The notes under the pieces are model-generated. The model did no database searches. It was not told the origin of the DNA and saw only the letters and a program-made list of their open reading frames with translations. A DNA stretch of 64,000 nt. Origin: Fusarium oxysporum f. sp. lycopersici 4287 (taxonomy: Eukaryota > Ascomycota > Sordariomycetes > Hypocreales > Nectriaceae). The translations under genes and the position numbers were made by a program. Below are positions 31,414 through 42,664 of the stretch, piece by piece. Numbering within the stretch: the first letter of the stretch is position 1; each line of letters opens with the position of its first letter. Location of the stretch: the NCBI RefSeq assembly GCF_000149955.1, contig NC_030988.1, forward strand, positions 2,634,380 through 2,698,379, written 5' to 3'.

Positions 31414-32295
31414 GTCGACCTCTGCCCCTGAGCAGTATAAGAGGCTCAATCTCAAGGCGACTACAGGCTGCCCGCCGGAGCTTTCGCTCCCGCGCGCAGC
31501 CTTGCACCATCTATTGGCAGCGAGATCCCTTCACGGGGACTTCGCTGCGTATCACGAGAGATTTGACCATGTCGACGCACGCCTAGTCTGCTCATGTGGC
31601 CGACGCAAAGCACCGGATCACATCTTCTACTGCAGAAAGATACCGCCGCGTCATCGGATGAGGCTTGCATCCTCACCGAATGCAGCGGTCAATCTAGCAA
31701 TAGGAAAAGACTTTACCAAATATATCGACCTATCCAAGGCCAGCGCGTTCTTTGGAAACATCTGCCCTCGCTACTAGGCGAACACGACTCGAGAAGCACT
31801 CGCGTCTCTCTTTCTCTCTTTCTCTCTTTTTATTTTCAATACGTTTCTTTTGTTACCTTTCCTCTTTCTTATATGCTTGCAGCTAAATGGAAGGCGCTGA
31901 TACGCCCTCCATCCGACTGCGATCACTCGGAGGCAGCCCCGCGACAACCGCGTTTAGAGGCTCACGATCGCCTAAAAACAGGCTTACCTTGCGGCTGTCA
32001 TTCATCAACCCCGCTTGATCATCCCGCTGACGGGTAGCAAGCTTGATAAGATGCGCCATTTGTGCTGTTGATATGCTGGATAGAGCGCAGTTTGTTGACG
32101 CGTTCGCAGAAATTGGACTCTGGGGGGAAGACTAATCTCGCGTAGCGGATGACTAATCCCCGTTAGGGCCAAACATCTCTGTAATTAGCGTATAGATAGA
32201 CTGTAATTCCTCTAGCTCAGCACGTCCTGTGCCCCAGTAGGGGACTTTTGTGGCCTACGGCCCCCCGGACGAAAAATATACATACATACATACAT
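31414..32295 (+). mobile_element. 5'-truncated Tad-like LINE with 15-bp target-site duplication
   Basis: The insertion is flanked by ATTCGATGGTAGTCT at 31399-31413 and again at 32296-32310. It starts abruptly inside the coding region, reading AATTGCPPELSLPRAA-like sequence through LHHLLAARSLHGDFAAYHER, CSCGRRKAPDHIFYC and a stop at 31777. This is the zinc-knuckle-like C-terminus of fungal Tad-clade LINE ORF2. A 3' UTR of about 500 bp follows, ending in a (TACA)n tail at about 32277-32295. Truncation at the 5' end, a microsatellite 3' tail and a target duplication are the hallmarks of target-primed reverse transcription. It lies 276 bp upstream of the lactate dehydrogenase start codon. Confidence 0.85.
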
Positions 32296-32310
32296 ATTCG
32301 ATGGTAGTCT

Positions 32311-32585
32311 CCTTAGTTTTCCCTAAGCCCCAGAATGTGTCTGTCAAATTCTCCGTCCCTTATACACCCGAACGCCACAGTTTCATATTATCCTGCTGTG
32401 ACGAAGGTAAAATATCAGAACATACAACAAAACAGGTAATGTGCTCGAACTCTATTTGCGCCACTCATCTCACTGCCAAGAGCCTGACATTCGCCTTATT
32501 TATAAGGAACAGCATCAACCTCGGGTAATCAACAAGAGGAGGTGTCGCTGAACGAGAGATCTAACCTCTTTTACCCAATCACACA
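32311..32585 (+). promoter_or_regulatory. proximal promoter of lactate dehydrogenase gene
   Basis: Region between the LINE target duplication and the ATG at 32586. No specific factor site is asserted. A TTATTTATAAGG TATA-like stretch lies about 85 bp before the start. Confidence 0.35.
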
Positions 32586-33651
32586 ATGGACTCGAGTTCT
32601 CGAATCGCAATCGTCGGCGTCGGCGAAGTTGGCGGGGCCATCGCCTACAATCTAACACTGGGCTCCATCGCTAGCGAGTTGCTTCTCGTTGACCTTGACT
32701 TGACCTTGAGAAACGCTCAAGTCGAAGATCTCTCGGATGTGGCCTACAGCACTGGTGGCAGCACACGGGTGCGAGCTGCCACGTTCCGGGAGACGGCCCA
32801 GAGTGATATCGTGGTCATCACCGCCGCATCCAAGCGCACATTAGGTACAGGATGAACAAGCGTCATACTCACCTGTAATCTCTTGGATTCCATGCTCACT
32901 TTGCTTCCGATAGGCCAAACTACTGCCGACTACACATCTCGGAACACCTTCATGATCCGGGAAGTCATGGATGCAATGAAGCCTTTCCGATCTGACACGA
33001 TTATGCTCGTCATTGCAAACCCTGTTGATCTGCTCACTTCCATCGCTCAGGAAATGTCTGGGCTTCCCAAATCTCAAGTCATAGGTTCAGGAACCTCTCT
33101 GGATACTTCCAGGCTACGCGGAATGGTTGCGTCTCGAGGTTCGGTGAGTACTCACCACTGCAGCACTCTTTGTTCCTGCCTCTGGTGGCTAATTACCTAA
33201 CTTTCAGGTCTCCCCCTCTTCCATAGGTGTTTTTGTGGTTGGTGTTCACGGAGAAGACCAAGTTACTGCATGGTCGACGGCAACTGTTGGTGCTGTCCCC
33301 ATTTCTGAGATCCAGATGTTTAGCACTCTTGATCATACAAGAATCGACAGCATCTGCAAGCATCGATCCCAAGTCATCATCCGAGGTAAAGGCTCAGCCC
33401 CATTCGGAATTGCCTCTGTAGCTGCAAACTTATGCTGTTATATTCTCTTGGACAAGCGTGAAATCATCCCTGTCTGCCATTACCAACCTCAGTTCGATTG
33501 CTGTCTGAGCATGCCTGCTATCATTGGAAGGAAAGTCATTCTGAGCACCATGCACCTGTCTTTGGACGATCAGGAGCAATGGGCTATAGCAGCATCAGCG
33601 AAGCACTTAAAGGACAGGATTGAGTGGATCCAAAATGATTGGTGGCTGTGA
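32586..33651 (+). CDS. L-lactate dehydrogenase (lactate/malate dehydrogenase family)
   Basis: Exons are 32586-32844, 32914-33143 and 33208-33651, with introns of 69 and 64 nt joining in frame, for 310 residues. The N-terminal Rossmann motif is GVGEVGGAIA, with a pyridine-nucleotide-binding Asp in LLLVDLD. NPVD and the substrate-binding D..R of GSGTSLDTSRLR are present. The catalytic His lies in VVGVHGED, where bacterial LDHs usually have GEHGDS. Length and order match NAD-dependent L-LDH, which interconverts pyruvate and lactate in the cytosol. A malate dehydrogenase role is less likely given the GSGT.LDT signature. No break is seen. A LINE lies just upstream and a dead pogo element just downstream. 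Confidence 0.85.
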
Positions 33652-33748
33652 GACATTGTGTCTGGGAATTGTCACACTTGCAGGTAATTATTTTAAAATC
33701 ATTTTGATGGAACCTCGTACGGTAGTCGATAAAATCTCAGAGTCGATT

Positions 33749-35830
33749 ACCATCCCCCCACCACTTGAAGAATAGCACAAAATTCATCGCCCCATGCCAA
33801 ATCTAATATTTGGTGCACGCAGAAACCAACCACCTTGTCCATTAAAAATGAAGCCACTTGGATTTTCTATGGAGAATTGCTTGAATTCTACTCTCTGCGC
33901 GCTTTTTGACCTCCCGACCGCTCCGTGTGCGCTGGCAGTGCTTTGTTACGACCGTAGTCCTCACGTTCGTCCTCTGACCTGACACCCACCTCAATCACCG
34001 ACTCGACCTCCTCATCCACATCTACCTTTATTTCTGCCTCCTTTGAGTCATGAAGAGATTTTCCAGCCACTAGAGCCTCCGCCAGAGCCATGGATCGTCG
34101 GTTCGGGTTTGGTACCGCCTTTCTTTTCTTCCCTCGTCGCAGCTGAGCCATCTGCTCCTCGAGGCCAGTAATCCGCGCATTCTGAACGGCCACCTTCATC
34201 TCTAAAGCTTCTAACCCCTTTGCGATCTTACTGTACTTCCGCTTGGTCGGACGGCTTCGGTGTTTGGCCATTTCCCTCACTTGCCGACTCGTTTTCGGCG
34301 TATCATCTCAGGGCAGTGGAGGAGGGCTCGGTGTCTGGAACTGTTCCAGCAGTGTTTCTTTGTCCGGTTGAATTTCAGGATGTGTTAGAGCTTTGTGACG
34401 GTTGATAGGCCAATTTCCAGTAAACCTTCAGCCGGATAAAATAATCTCCTTCCTCATGGCCGCCTCCCTGGCTTTCGCGTATGCCCGAACAATGTGCTGG
34501 TAAGTAACAGCAGTAGACGTTGTTCAGAAAGCACGTAGCCATCCACTCGTCCTGACTGCTCGTCAGCGACCCTATAGCGGGTGACTCAGCGGCGAAAACA
34601 CCGAAATTCTCACCTGCGCATGGCTCCCGTGACCGTCAAGGATAATAAGTATCGCATCCGATGCATCGCGAGGCTCCGTTTGTGGTAGATAAACGCCCTT
34701 CAACCACTTGAGAGCAATATGGTTGTCTGTCCAGCCGTTCGGTGATGTGATGTAGTGCCACTCGGCTATCAATTCGAATTCGTTAAAGAACCACTGCTTC
34801 TGCAGCTTCTTTCCTTTAAAGATAATTCCCAGTTTTAAAGCGCGACCGGTTGCGGTGACAGCCTCAATAAACGGGGTCCACGTGCGCGACTGGACGCCTT
34901 TCAACATCGCCTTCTTCTTCGGGTCAGAGCTCCCGATTACGAGGCTGTCCAGGCCTCATGGACAACCAATTAGTTATGCCCTATAAAAGCCTACAGAGTA
35001 CTTATAGAAGACTTACTGAAACCCGCCATTATACCGCCCTCGCCCACGTTAACTGTGTTCTCAGGCTTGATCCAGCCGTACTCGTTCTCCCGGATATCGA
35101 AGTACCAATTGACCGCTTTCGGAGTAAAGCCGTCAAACCTGGCGGCTTGACGTTTTCCAATCTTGGTAGATAGTTTTGGGTGACGTTTGACGAACCTGGT
35201 GGTCCAGTGCTTGCCTAAAGGTTTGTTATCGCCTTGTTGTTTGAGGATGGCCTCGACACAGGCGCGGAGCTGGCTGTGCGAGGGAGCATAGCCCAGAGAC
35301 TCTTGTCGCAGCACCCAACGAATAAGCGTCTCCTCCTGGCTCTGTTGAAAACAATGGTGGGCCTGGATCCGTTCATTCCTGCTCGCTTGACCGGAAAGTC
35401 CCGCAGTAAGGGTCGACCGAGGTACTCCACGTTTCTTGGCCGCCCCCATCCGTGACAGGCCTCTATCAGTAATATCGAGTATTGCCTCAGCTACTTCGTC
35501 TCTGGTATAAACATGGCGAACCAGTACGAGAGGAATTCTCATAAGGAAATTAGGTGAAAACTCGGCTTAAATGGATGGAGTCGCGTAGGATAGATGAGGC
35601 GAAATGCGAAAAGTTTCAAAGGGTCAGAGAACTAGGCCATGAGGTACGAGGCGGAGCGGGGAAAAGTCAAGCGGATATTGAAAATTCATGAAAACTGCTA
35701 TACAATATATGTATGGTTTTGTGAATATATTCGTTCCTGGCTGAATGCGATGTACTTGAAAATTCAGAGTTTGTGTGGGAAGATTGAAATTTTGGTGGTC
35801 CGTTAGGTGGGGCACTGCTTATGTGAAGCT
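33749..35830 (-). mobile_element. degenerate pogo/Fot-like DNA transposon (relative of the 47.5-kb element)
   Basis: The transposase reads leftward from 35542. It has an N-terminal helix-turn-helix (DEVAEAILDITDRGLSRMGA), a CENP-B-type HTH (GYAPSHSQLRACVEAI ... HWTTRFVKRH), then NVGEGGIMAGF, where the first catalytic Asp is Gly. An intron follows, then LDSLVIGSSDPKKKAM and LIILDGHGSH. The segment holding the third Asp (LQPLDNGVF in the intact relative) has been deleted between YLPAH and AYAKAREA, and an in-frame stop follows IILSG. The C-terminal coiled-coil part survives at 34280-33888. The right-end sequence (about 35780-35825) aligns loosely with the TIR-proximal sequence of the 47.5-kb element. 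Boundaries are approximate. It cannot be autonomous. Confidence 0.75.
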
Positions 35831-36447
35831 TATGGGGATGAGCAGCTATCCCCCCTACTTTGTTACCCCTTTCACTACTAATGTCCGCATATTACTATCC
35901 CTTGCGTCATCATACATCCGCTACTAGGAGCCAGTCAATTTGCTGACCTCCGTAGGCCGACACCTTTGTACCTGTCAAAGGTTTTAAGATAATCAGTAAT
36001 CTGGCTCTCCTATGAGTAGAGGGAAGCTTATGAGCATAATCAAGGAATTCCCCATCTTCTATCACTTTCCCGTTGTGAGTAGCCTTCTACCACTATTCCT
36101 TACTTCATGAAACCTCAGCTACTAATGGCCGGACCCTTAGGCTCTGCTACCAACAGCTATTCAATATGCCTACGTCCTTATACTGTCATACTTGCGCCTA
36201 AGAGGCTTACAGGATGACCAGTAATGGGCTTACCCCCTTATCAGTGGCACAAAATACTCGTAGGGTGATCCGGTTTGCCGCTCTACAAGTAAAGTTGATT
36301 CAATGGTTTAAGCACCAAATTCATCCACGTTCACGACCTCGCCCTGGTCAGAAATGTCATAAGCACAATGTCTCAAACCACTCAGAACCTGTCCAGAGAA
36401 GTCAAGCTACTATAATTGTTGACTACTCTATAAGTCTTGACCAACCT
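35831..36447. other. intergenic, no gene recognised
   Basis: No coding signal is seen. An 86-codon plus-strand frame at 36214 overlaps the BTB gene end and shows no family resemblance. Confidence 0.4.
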
Positions 36448-37292
36448 TCAATCAACGCGCTTCAAAATCTCTGATATAAATCCCCAAGCATATTCACTCG
36501 TATCCATTACCAAACGTTGAAACAATTGGCTCCGCCACAGTTCAACCGCTTTGCAAGCTGTATACATATCCACCAAGCCTCTCATCTCGTCAGATTCAAG
36601 AGTATTTTCATAACAGAATCGCACTAATCGAATTATGTCGTCGATTGCTTCCTCGTGCACCGTGAATTTTACTAGGATTTGCTGCAGTTTGCGAAGGCAC
36701 AGGACTTTTAATGCAGAAATATCATAACAATCAGCAAAGACATACAGGCGTGCATGGGAAAGAAAAATAACCGAGAAGTCATCCTCAGGGGCATTGGTTT
36801 CTGCTTCTTGGTCTGTGGCCGCGTCTGGATAAAGCTTCTTGAACTGAGCCCACAGGTCTTTATCATTCAAAGGCGTAAGATCTTCGGGACCAAACATTGA
36901 CGGCTTCTTTTTCTTGATTCTTGTGATCTTTTGGGACGGAAAATTGCTTCCAGTGGGGGAGGGCTCTCCGATTGTCGTGTGATCCCGAGTCTGACGTGGT
37001 GCAGCCTGATAATCCCCAGTGTATGCATACTGGCTAAATCGAATGAACGTATCCGAGTCAACATCAGGCCATACTACACAACGATCGTTGGCTTCCTTCA
37101 TGTCTCCATTGATGAGCTTTTCGAGAGACTTTGACTGACAGGCAACGATGCAGCTGTGCATGAAGAATTGTTTCTTCTCGCGGCCGACGATGAACTTGAA
37201 AAAGTCAGATTGGAGAATACTATCTCAATTATTAGAACCACTGAAGAATTAGGGCAATATCATCATTACTTCTCATAGGAGAGTGTGGCCAT
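36448..37292 (-). CDS. BTB/POZ-domain protein
   Basis: A tiny first exon 37292-37270 (MATLSYE plus two bases) is spliced over a 50-nt intron to 37219-36448, which yields NILQSDFFKFIVGREKKQF and a 264-residue protein. The N-terminal part is a fungal BTB/POZ fold: KFIVGREKKQFFMHSCIVAC, SKSLEKLINGDMKEA, VDSDTFIRFSQYAYTGDY. An insert with basic KKKKPSMFG follows, and then the C-terminal LYVFADCYDISALKVLCLRK signature. Fungal BTB proteins of this type are small, numerous and mostly uncharacterised; some act as Cullin-3 adaptors. No second domain (Kelch, MATH) is present. The frame is intact. Confidence 0.8.
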
Positions 37293-37767
37293 GATGATTG
37301 AATGAATGATCGGCGAGGTGGAGAGGACAGAGGAGAAACTGTAGTTTGTTATCATCCAATATTACTTTCAAGAGTCGGGGCAAGGTCCATCAGTATCCTT
37401 GTCAAAACCAGCATACTGGAAATACGTACATATGACGATTTGTAAACGTTATAGAGCCGACGCACTGTGTTGCTGCGCGTTACCGTAATTAACAATTGTT
37501 GGATACATGTGACATAAGCCCGGAGGCTGTGGCACCAATCTTAGGCCAGCACACTGTCAACGGGAGGTAATAGCGCAACCTAGGTCCAAACATCAGATCA
37601 TGGCTGCATTTCTAAACGGATCTCAAGAGCTTCTTTTGCTCCATCTGCGAGCGTCAGATCATAGTTGTGATTTTATGTTTGAGGGACATGCCCCTTCAAT
37701 TTTTCAGTTGGTTCAAACATAAGTTCAAGCCACTTCTTACGACGGTGAATGCAATCCACTTTTCGAA
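37293..37767. other. shared upstream region of divergent BTB and Nup98 genes
   Basis: A bidirectional promoter region of about 475 bp. Nothing specific was recognised. Confidence 0.4.
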
Positions 37768-40573
37768 ATGTCTGGATTTGGTGAGAAGCCTTTCGGGTTA
37801 TCGCAACAGCGCCCGGCCGGCTTTGGCGCATTCGGGTCGAACATCTCCGACTCTAACCGTAAGACATCATCCTGCGAGCTTACTCTCCCTTTCGTAGAGC
37901 AGCAACACCTTTGTTGCTTCAGTAATTGACGGATCATAGGTCCCGGTGGCTGGACTCTTGGTTCCGGTGCGCCATCTTCTACTGGATCTTTTGATGCCAC
38001 AATCAGATCGTCTTATGAAACTTCTGGCAGTAAGACCCTTTCAACGCTATCTGTCGTATGGTGCAAACTACGATAGAGAAACCTCCTGTTTCAGAATTTA
38101 TAATACTAAGGCCCCATTATCAGATCCCGCCACTTCCTTCGGGACCCGGTCGACGAGCTCGGCGGCCGCATTCCCACCCGTGACAACTACTACCAGTACG
38201 CCAGGAATCTTTGCCACTAGCAGAGGCACTGCCACTAATACTTTTGGTTCGACTGGATTTGGGGTCAAGTCCTTTGGTTCAAGCGCCATGGAAACGGACT
38301 TCGGTACAAGTATGAGCCCAAAGACGACTCAGTTCGGTTCAAACGCTCCGACAGGATTTAGGGCCCCAACCATGTCCGCGTTTGGGGCTCCGAGCCAGCC
38401 CTTTGGGGGTTGGGCCTGGGGCAAGCCTGTGCCGGATACCTCGAAGCAACTGTTCTCTCCATTTGTGGAAAGTGAGCTGGGCAGCCGGCAGAAGTGTTCG
38501 TATCAAAATCTTTGCTTCCAAGGTCCATACCAAAACTCCTCCCAAGAAGAGCTGAGGCTTGCAGATTATGCCCTCGGTCACCGTTACGGTTCATCATTTG
38601 GGTTCGGTGGCCCAAGCTTTGGAACTGGTTATGGTACATCAATGCAGAGAAGTGCTTCTGGTCCACCTCAGGTTTTTGGAATGGGCTCCCAACAGGGGGC
38701 GTTTGGCACTGGTTTTGGAGCCAAACCAACTGGTGCAACTGGCTTTGGATCCGTTCCTACCACCACTTCGCCCTTTGGACAGGCTAAGGCCGGCGAAACC
38801 TTCGTCTGGGGTCAAAAGTCTCAGGGTCCAAATGTGTTTGGGACTCAACCCCACGGTTTTCAAAGGCTAACAAGCAGCCAAAGAGATTTCGGAGTTTCTG
38901 GAAGCCCGGGATTCGGTTTTGCTCGACCCTGTTATGCTAGTGCTCCAAAAGAGAGTTGCACTTCGTGGTCGGGTCCTTCCATTTTCCAGGCCCAGGGTCA
39001 ACAACAAGCACAAGGATCGACGTCTTTTGCTGAAGCAAAAAAGCCAAGCAGTAGCCAGCCGCCTACGGGATCTACCTTTAGGACAGATTTGAGCACTGCT
39101 CCTAATCCATTTGCTTCTGCGGCTACCCAAGTATCCGCTCTTTCAGGGCCCTCAAGCACAAGTCAAAGACCTTGGGTTACTGAGAGGTACGCAACTACTC
39201 AGCCTGGGCAGCTGGCAACACAACTCCCTAGCACAGAGATGCCAGTTAGTCGAGTTCAAGTTCCTCAATCATTTGGTCAACAGACTCAGTATGGACAGAC
39301 TAGCTCTCCTTATTACCAGGTTCCTAGAAGGCCTTCCAGTGACACAAGGCTCATTCAGCAACCCTTACAAGATGCTACTCGCGCAACCATTCAACCACAG
39401 TTGGTCGCGAAAATTGACGAAATTACTGCCTACGGACCACCTTGGTTATTCTTGACGACAGAGGAGAAACAGCAACAGCAGGACCAAGGCCCGCTGGCCG
39501 TGCGGCGGGCAAGCAAGGGTAAACTCAGAAGTCAATCCGTACCAGCTGGATTTTCTTTTAGAAGCCCTATATTCGCACCTCGTCATGTGCCCCAAGGCTC
39601 TCCTAAGTCCGGCTTTCGTCACGGGTTGTATCCCGCGTCATACCCAGTCAAAAAAAGACCTCTGAGCTCCGACTGGATGCGTCCCCCAGATCTAGGCGAT
39701 GAACTGATCAGGAGCCCGTCTAGAGGCGGCTCTGACCAACGTCGCACCAGTGAAGACACAATATCAACCGGCGGCCATAGAAAGGGCTTGAGCACAGTCG
39801 AGAAATCCCTCTCACAGATCTCCAAGCAGTTAAAGACACTCGAAATTAACCAAGACCGAGGTCGAGATCTATTCGTGAGTTCTTCCAAGCGCAGGGGTCA
39901 AAAAGAGAGTATCGGCACAACGGCATCAACTGACCTTGTCGACCCCGGTAGGGAAGGAGGGGCAAAGATCAAAGCGCCAGGCACTACAACTGAGAGCAGC
40001 GAACAAGCTAGTAGTCCACCCAGTCCAGGTAACGCTCTGGTAATATCAGACCACGGAGTGGATGTGGAACAAAACAAAACGATGAAAGTACGGCAGCCAA
40101 TTCCCGCCGGGGAGTACTGGATACTACCTTCAAAGGAAGATATTCTTGCTATGAACAAAGATCAGCGCAAAAGGGTGACAGACTTGATCATTGGCCGGGA
40201 GAACGTTGGTGTCATTCGCTTCAAACATCCAATTGACTTTACGGGCATTGATCTTGAGAGTTTGCTCGGTGGTCTTGTCATACTTGAAAGTCGATCAGCA
40301 ACGGTCTACCCCGACTCCTTTGGACTCAAGCCCCCTCCTGGTGAGGGCTTTAATGTCCCTGCTTCAATTTCCTTGGAAAATTCGTGGCCTCGAAAGAAGA
40401 CAAAAGGAAAAGGTCTGTCGGAGGAAGAGGCCAAGCGTCAAGTGGCGAACCATATTGAGCGCCTGAAAAGCGTTGAGGGAACGAGATTTGAGAGTTACAA
40501 TGAGGAGGACGGAACCTGGACGTTTTCAGTCAATCATTTCTCGACCTACAATCAAATCATATACAATAATTAA
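37768..40573 (+). CDS. stand-alone Nup98-type nucleoporin
   Basis: Exons are 37768-37858, 37940-38029 and 38124-40573, for 876 residues. The N-terminus MSGFGEKPFGLSQQRPAGFG opens an FG-repeat domain (TGFGVKSFG, PSFGTGYG, GAFGTGFGAK, PGFGFARP). A Rae1/Gle2-binding GLEBS motif lies at about 184-213 (CSYQNLCFQ, then SSQEELRLADYALGHRYG). The final 150 residues form the autoproteolytic Nup98 domain (AGEYWILPSKEDILAMN, VGVIRFKHPIDFTGI, ESYNEEDGTWTFSVNHFS). The cleavage triplet HFS is present. The protein ends nine residues after it, so no Nup96 part follows. Filamentous ascomycetes normally make Nup98 from a fused Nup98-Nup96 precursor, so this looks like an extra paralogue. The second and third exon junctions are inferred. 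Confidence 0.8.
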
Positions 40574-40672
40574 CTTACTGACTATTCATTTACGGTCACT
40601 TCATGTATTTAGGAATCTTTGGTTAACTGAGAATTGAAACCTTCCTGCCCTCATATTGTAGAGCTCTAATGA
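40574..40672. other. 3' flank of Nup98
   Basis: Short AT-rich spacer. Nothing recognised. Confidence 0.3.
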
Positions 40673-41831
40673 TCACAGCTTCAGGAAGACCTCTGGAGGA
40701 CCGTTAGAGGCTTGGATTTGGAACTGAGTGAGTGCAGACTTGCAATGTTTGAGAATTGACAGAGTAATCCGATAACCTCTTAGTTCCACGAGGCGAGTCT
40801 TTCGATTAGGCATTATCGTAATCACCTGTTCTTGCTGCCGGTTGGTTATCTGACAACACACAAATCGCATTTCAGTACGTAAATTCCCTAAAATACATGA
40901 CCCAGCACCCAAATTATGAATCATCATACTATCGGAAGCCTCGGTGGCCACCTTAATACACTCTCATTTAGCCGCTGAATGGTCTCGTGCTTGTACAGCT
41001 TTGGTGTATTATCTCCTCCCACATCTTCAAAATGCTTAATAAAATAATGGGAAGTCTGAATGGTTGCGGTCACAAGAGCAGCGTTGCGCTTCATCTTCTT
41101 TGGCAACCCCTTATCGGTGGCACCCCAGCTTTCCCATATGTCCAAAGTCTTGTTGGCGGAACGTGTCCATGCCATGTTAAACCTTTTGAGATTTCTTATG
41201 GGACGTTTGGCCCGGTATTTACAAGTGGGCTTGCACGGTCGCTCGCGATGCTGGGAACGATCTGAGTTCCTGTGGCGATGTGATCTGGCTGGCTGAGATC
41301 AACAGCAGAGTTTGTCGGTATGGCTGGTAGCTTCTTCGAAGATCGGGTAGGTCTGGCTCCTGTAGGGTGAAAGGTCACATCTTGCTCAGGTCTTCTGCGT
41401 TCTGGATGGTGAAAAGGATATCGTGGCGGTCTCGGCTCGATCGAGATGGACTTGGGCGAATTGGTAGGCGACTCATTGTGAACATGGCAAGGTTTGACCT
41501 TCTTTGAATACGATGTAGATGAAGGCGTCCTAGAGCTTCTGGTGACTGCCATCGTGATTGAGAAACCTGATTGAGTTGACTTCTCCAACTGGCCTGGTCT
41601 GATTGTTGCGCCTGGTTCGTGGCGTTCTGTGATGCAACTCAGCAATTCCTCCTTATCGAGCGAGCTTCGAGCAACATCCGAGCGCGTAGTGGTGACAGGT
41701 TCAGACGCCGTAACTAAGTGCGAGAGTGTTTGAGGGGGCGAGCCGTAACTAAAAGCTCGAGAAGATATGAGAAATCTACATGTTGCCGCAAACCATCCCG
41801 ACGCTTGTTCTAGGAGGCCTTGCGCGGCCAC
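40673..41831 (-). pseudogene. unrecognised, probably frameshifted gene
   Basis: Three minus-strand reading frames are protein-like and lie end to end. The first (start near 41549, MAVTRSSRTPSSTSYS) is a Ser/Pro/Arg-rich disordered segment. The second (from about 41270 to 40935) reads CKYRAKRPIRNLKRFNMAWT, ANKTLDIWESWGATDKGLPK, HYFIKHFEDVGGDNTP. The third (40900-40673) reads MRFVCCQITNRQQEQVITIM, PNRKTRLVELRGYRITLSI. A simple intron does not join frames one and two, and the candidate intron before frame three (GTGGCC...TTTTAG) leads out of frame. I do not recognise the family. It may be a decayed gene or one with unusual splicing. Confidence 0.35.
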
Positions 41832-41965
41832 CTGAAAGTCCGGCGGCCGCTGTGCACCTTGAAGATGATTCCAGGGGAGGTTATCCTTGACGCGACAAAA
41901 TTACGCCAAGTGGGCAATATTACTCGTTGACTCATGCCGCGGGGCGGGGCGAGCCAACTAAGCTT

Positions 41966-42049
41966 GTGAGTGTATCCAAGTGTGAACCAGAATGTGGTGA
42001 TGTTATTGATTGTCGAATTGATTCTTTGATCAGTCTGTCAAAGAGGGGC
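41966..42049 (-). repeat. fragment of the 18.7-kb LTR-like element
   Basis: 84 bp matching the reverse complement of 18945-19029 with about four differences (GTGAGTGTATCCAAGTGTG ... CAGTCTGTCAAAGAGGGG). It is directly followed at 42065-42096 by a stretch like the terminal repeat of the 53.5-kb transposon (GTAGGCCCTACTCAAGTA). Confidence 0.65.
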
Positions 42050-42109
42050 ACCTACGGTGTGAAAGAAAGCACGGGGTGGCCGGTATGTAGGCCCTACTCA
42101 AGTAATACA

Positions 42110-42664
42110 CATCCCATGTTCATCGTTCAGGTCGACGAATATGGATTTGCCATGGGCCAATACCAATCAACTACTCAATTCCACCACAGCCTTTCCACTT
42201 GTTATTCACTTACTTCCAATCTGCTTTAGGTTTGTTTAAATCATTATGAGGAATATTTTTTAGTCTGGCTCACTAAGCTTTACTTTTGTTACGCACTTTC
42301 CCCGTCATCAGCAAGTTTATTAAAAAAGAACAAAAAGAAAAAAAAAAGAAATCAGACCACACCGAGCAAAGAACGTTGAAGCATTTGTTACTGATGACGC
42401 ACCCATGTGTTAACTGTGACGATTTTCTACAAATTAAGCTTAACAGATCACCTTGAGACACACAGTCTAATCCTCAGCTTGAACAAGTGTTCGCCAATTA
42501 GCTCGCGTTGGTCAGCACGACACCACCATGTTATCTCCGGGCATCTGCGGAGAGAAGAGTGCCGTATAAGTTACCCTCCAAACCAAAATTCACCAAGATC
42601 ATAGCCTTATGACCTCAGCAGTTCACGAACTTCACGAATCGATTTCTCACCAAACTCCGCAGAG
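42110..42664. other. intergenic / promoter of MDR gene
   Basis: No gene is seen. The last 100 bases before 42665 form the presumed leader of the oxidoreductase gene. Confidence 0.4.
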
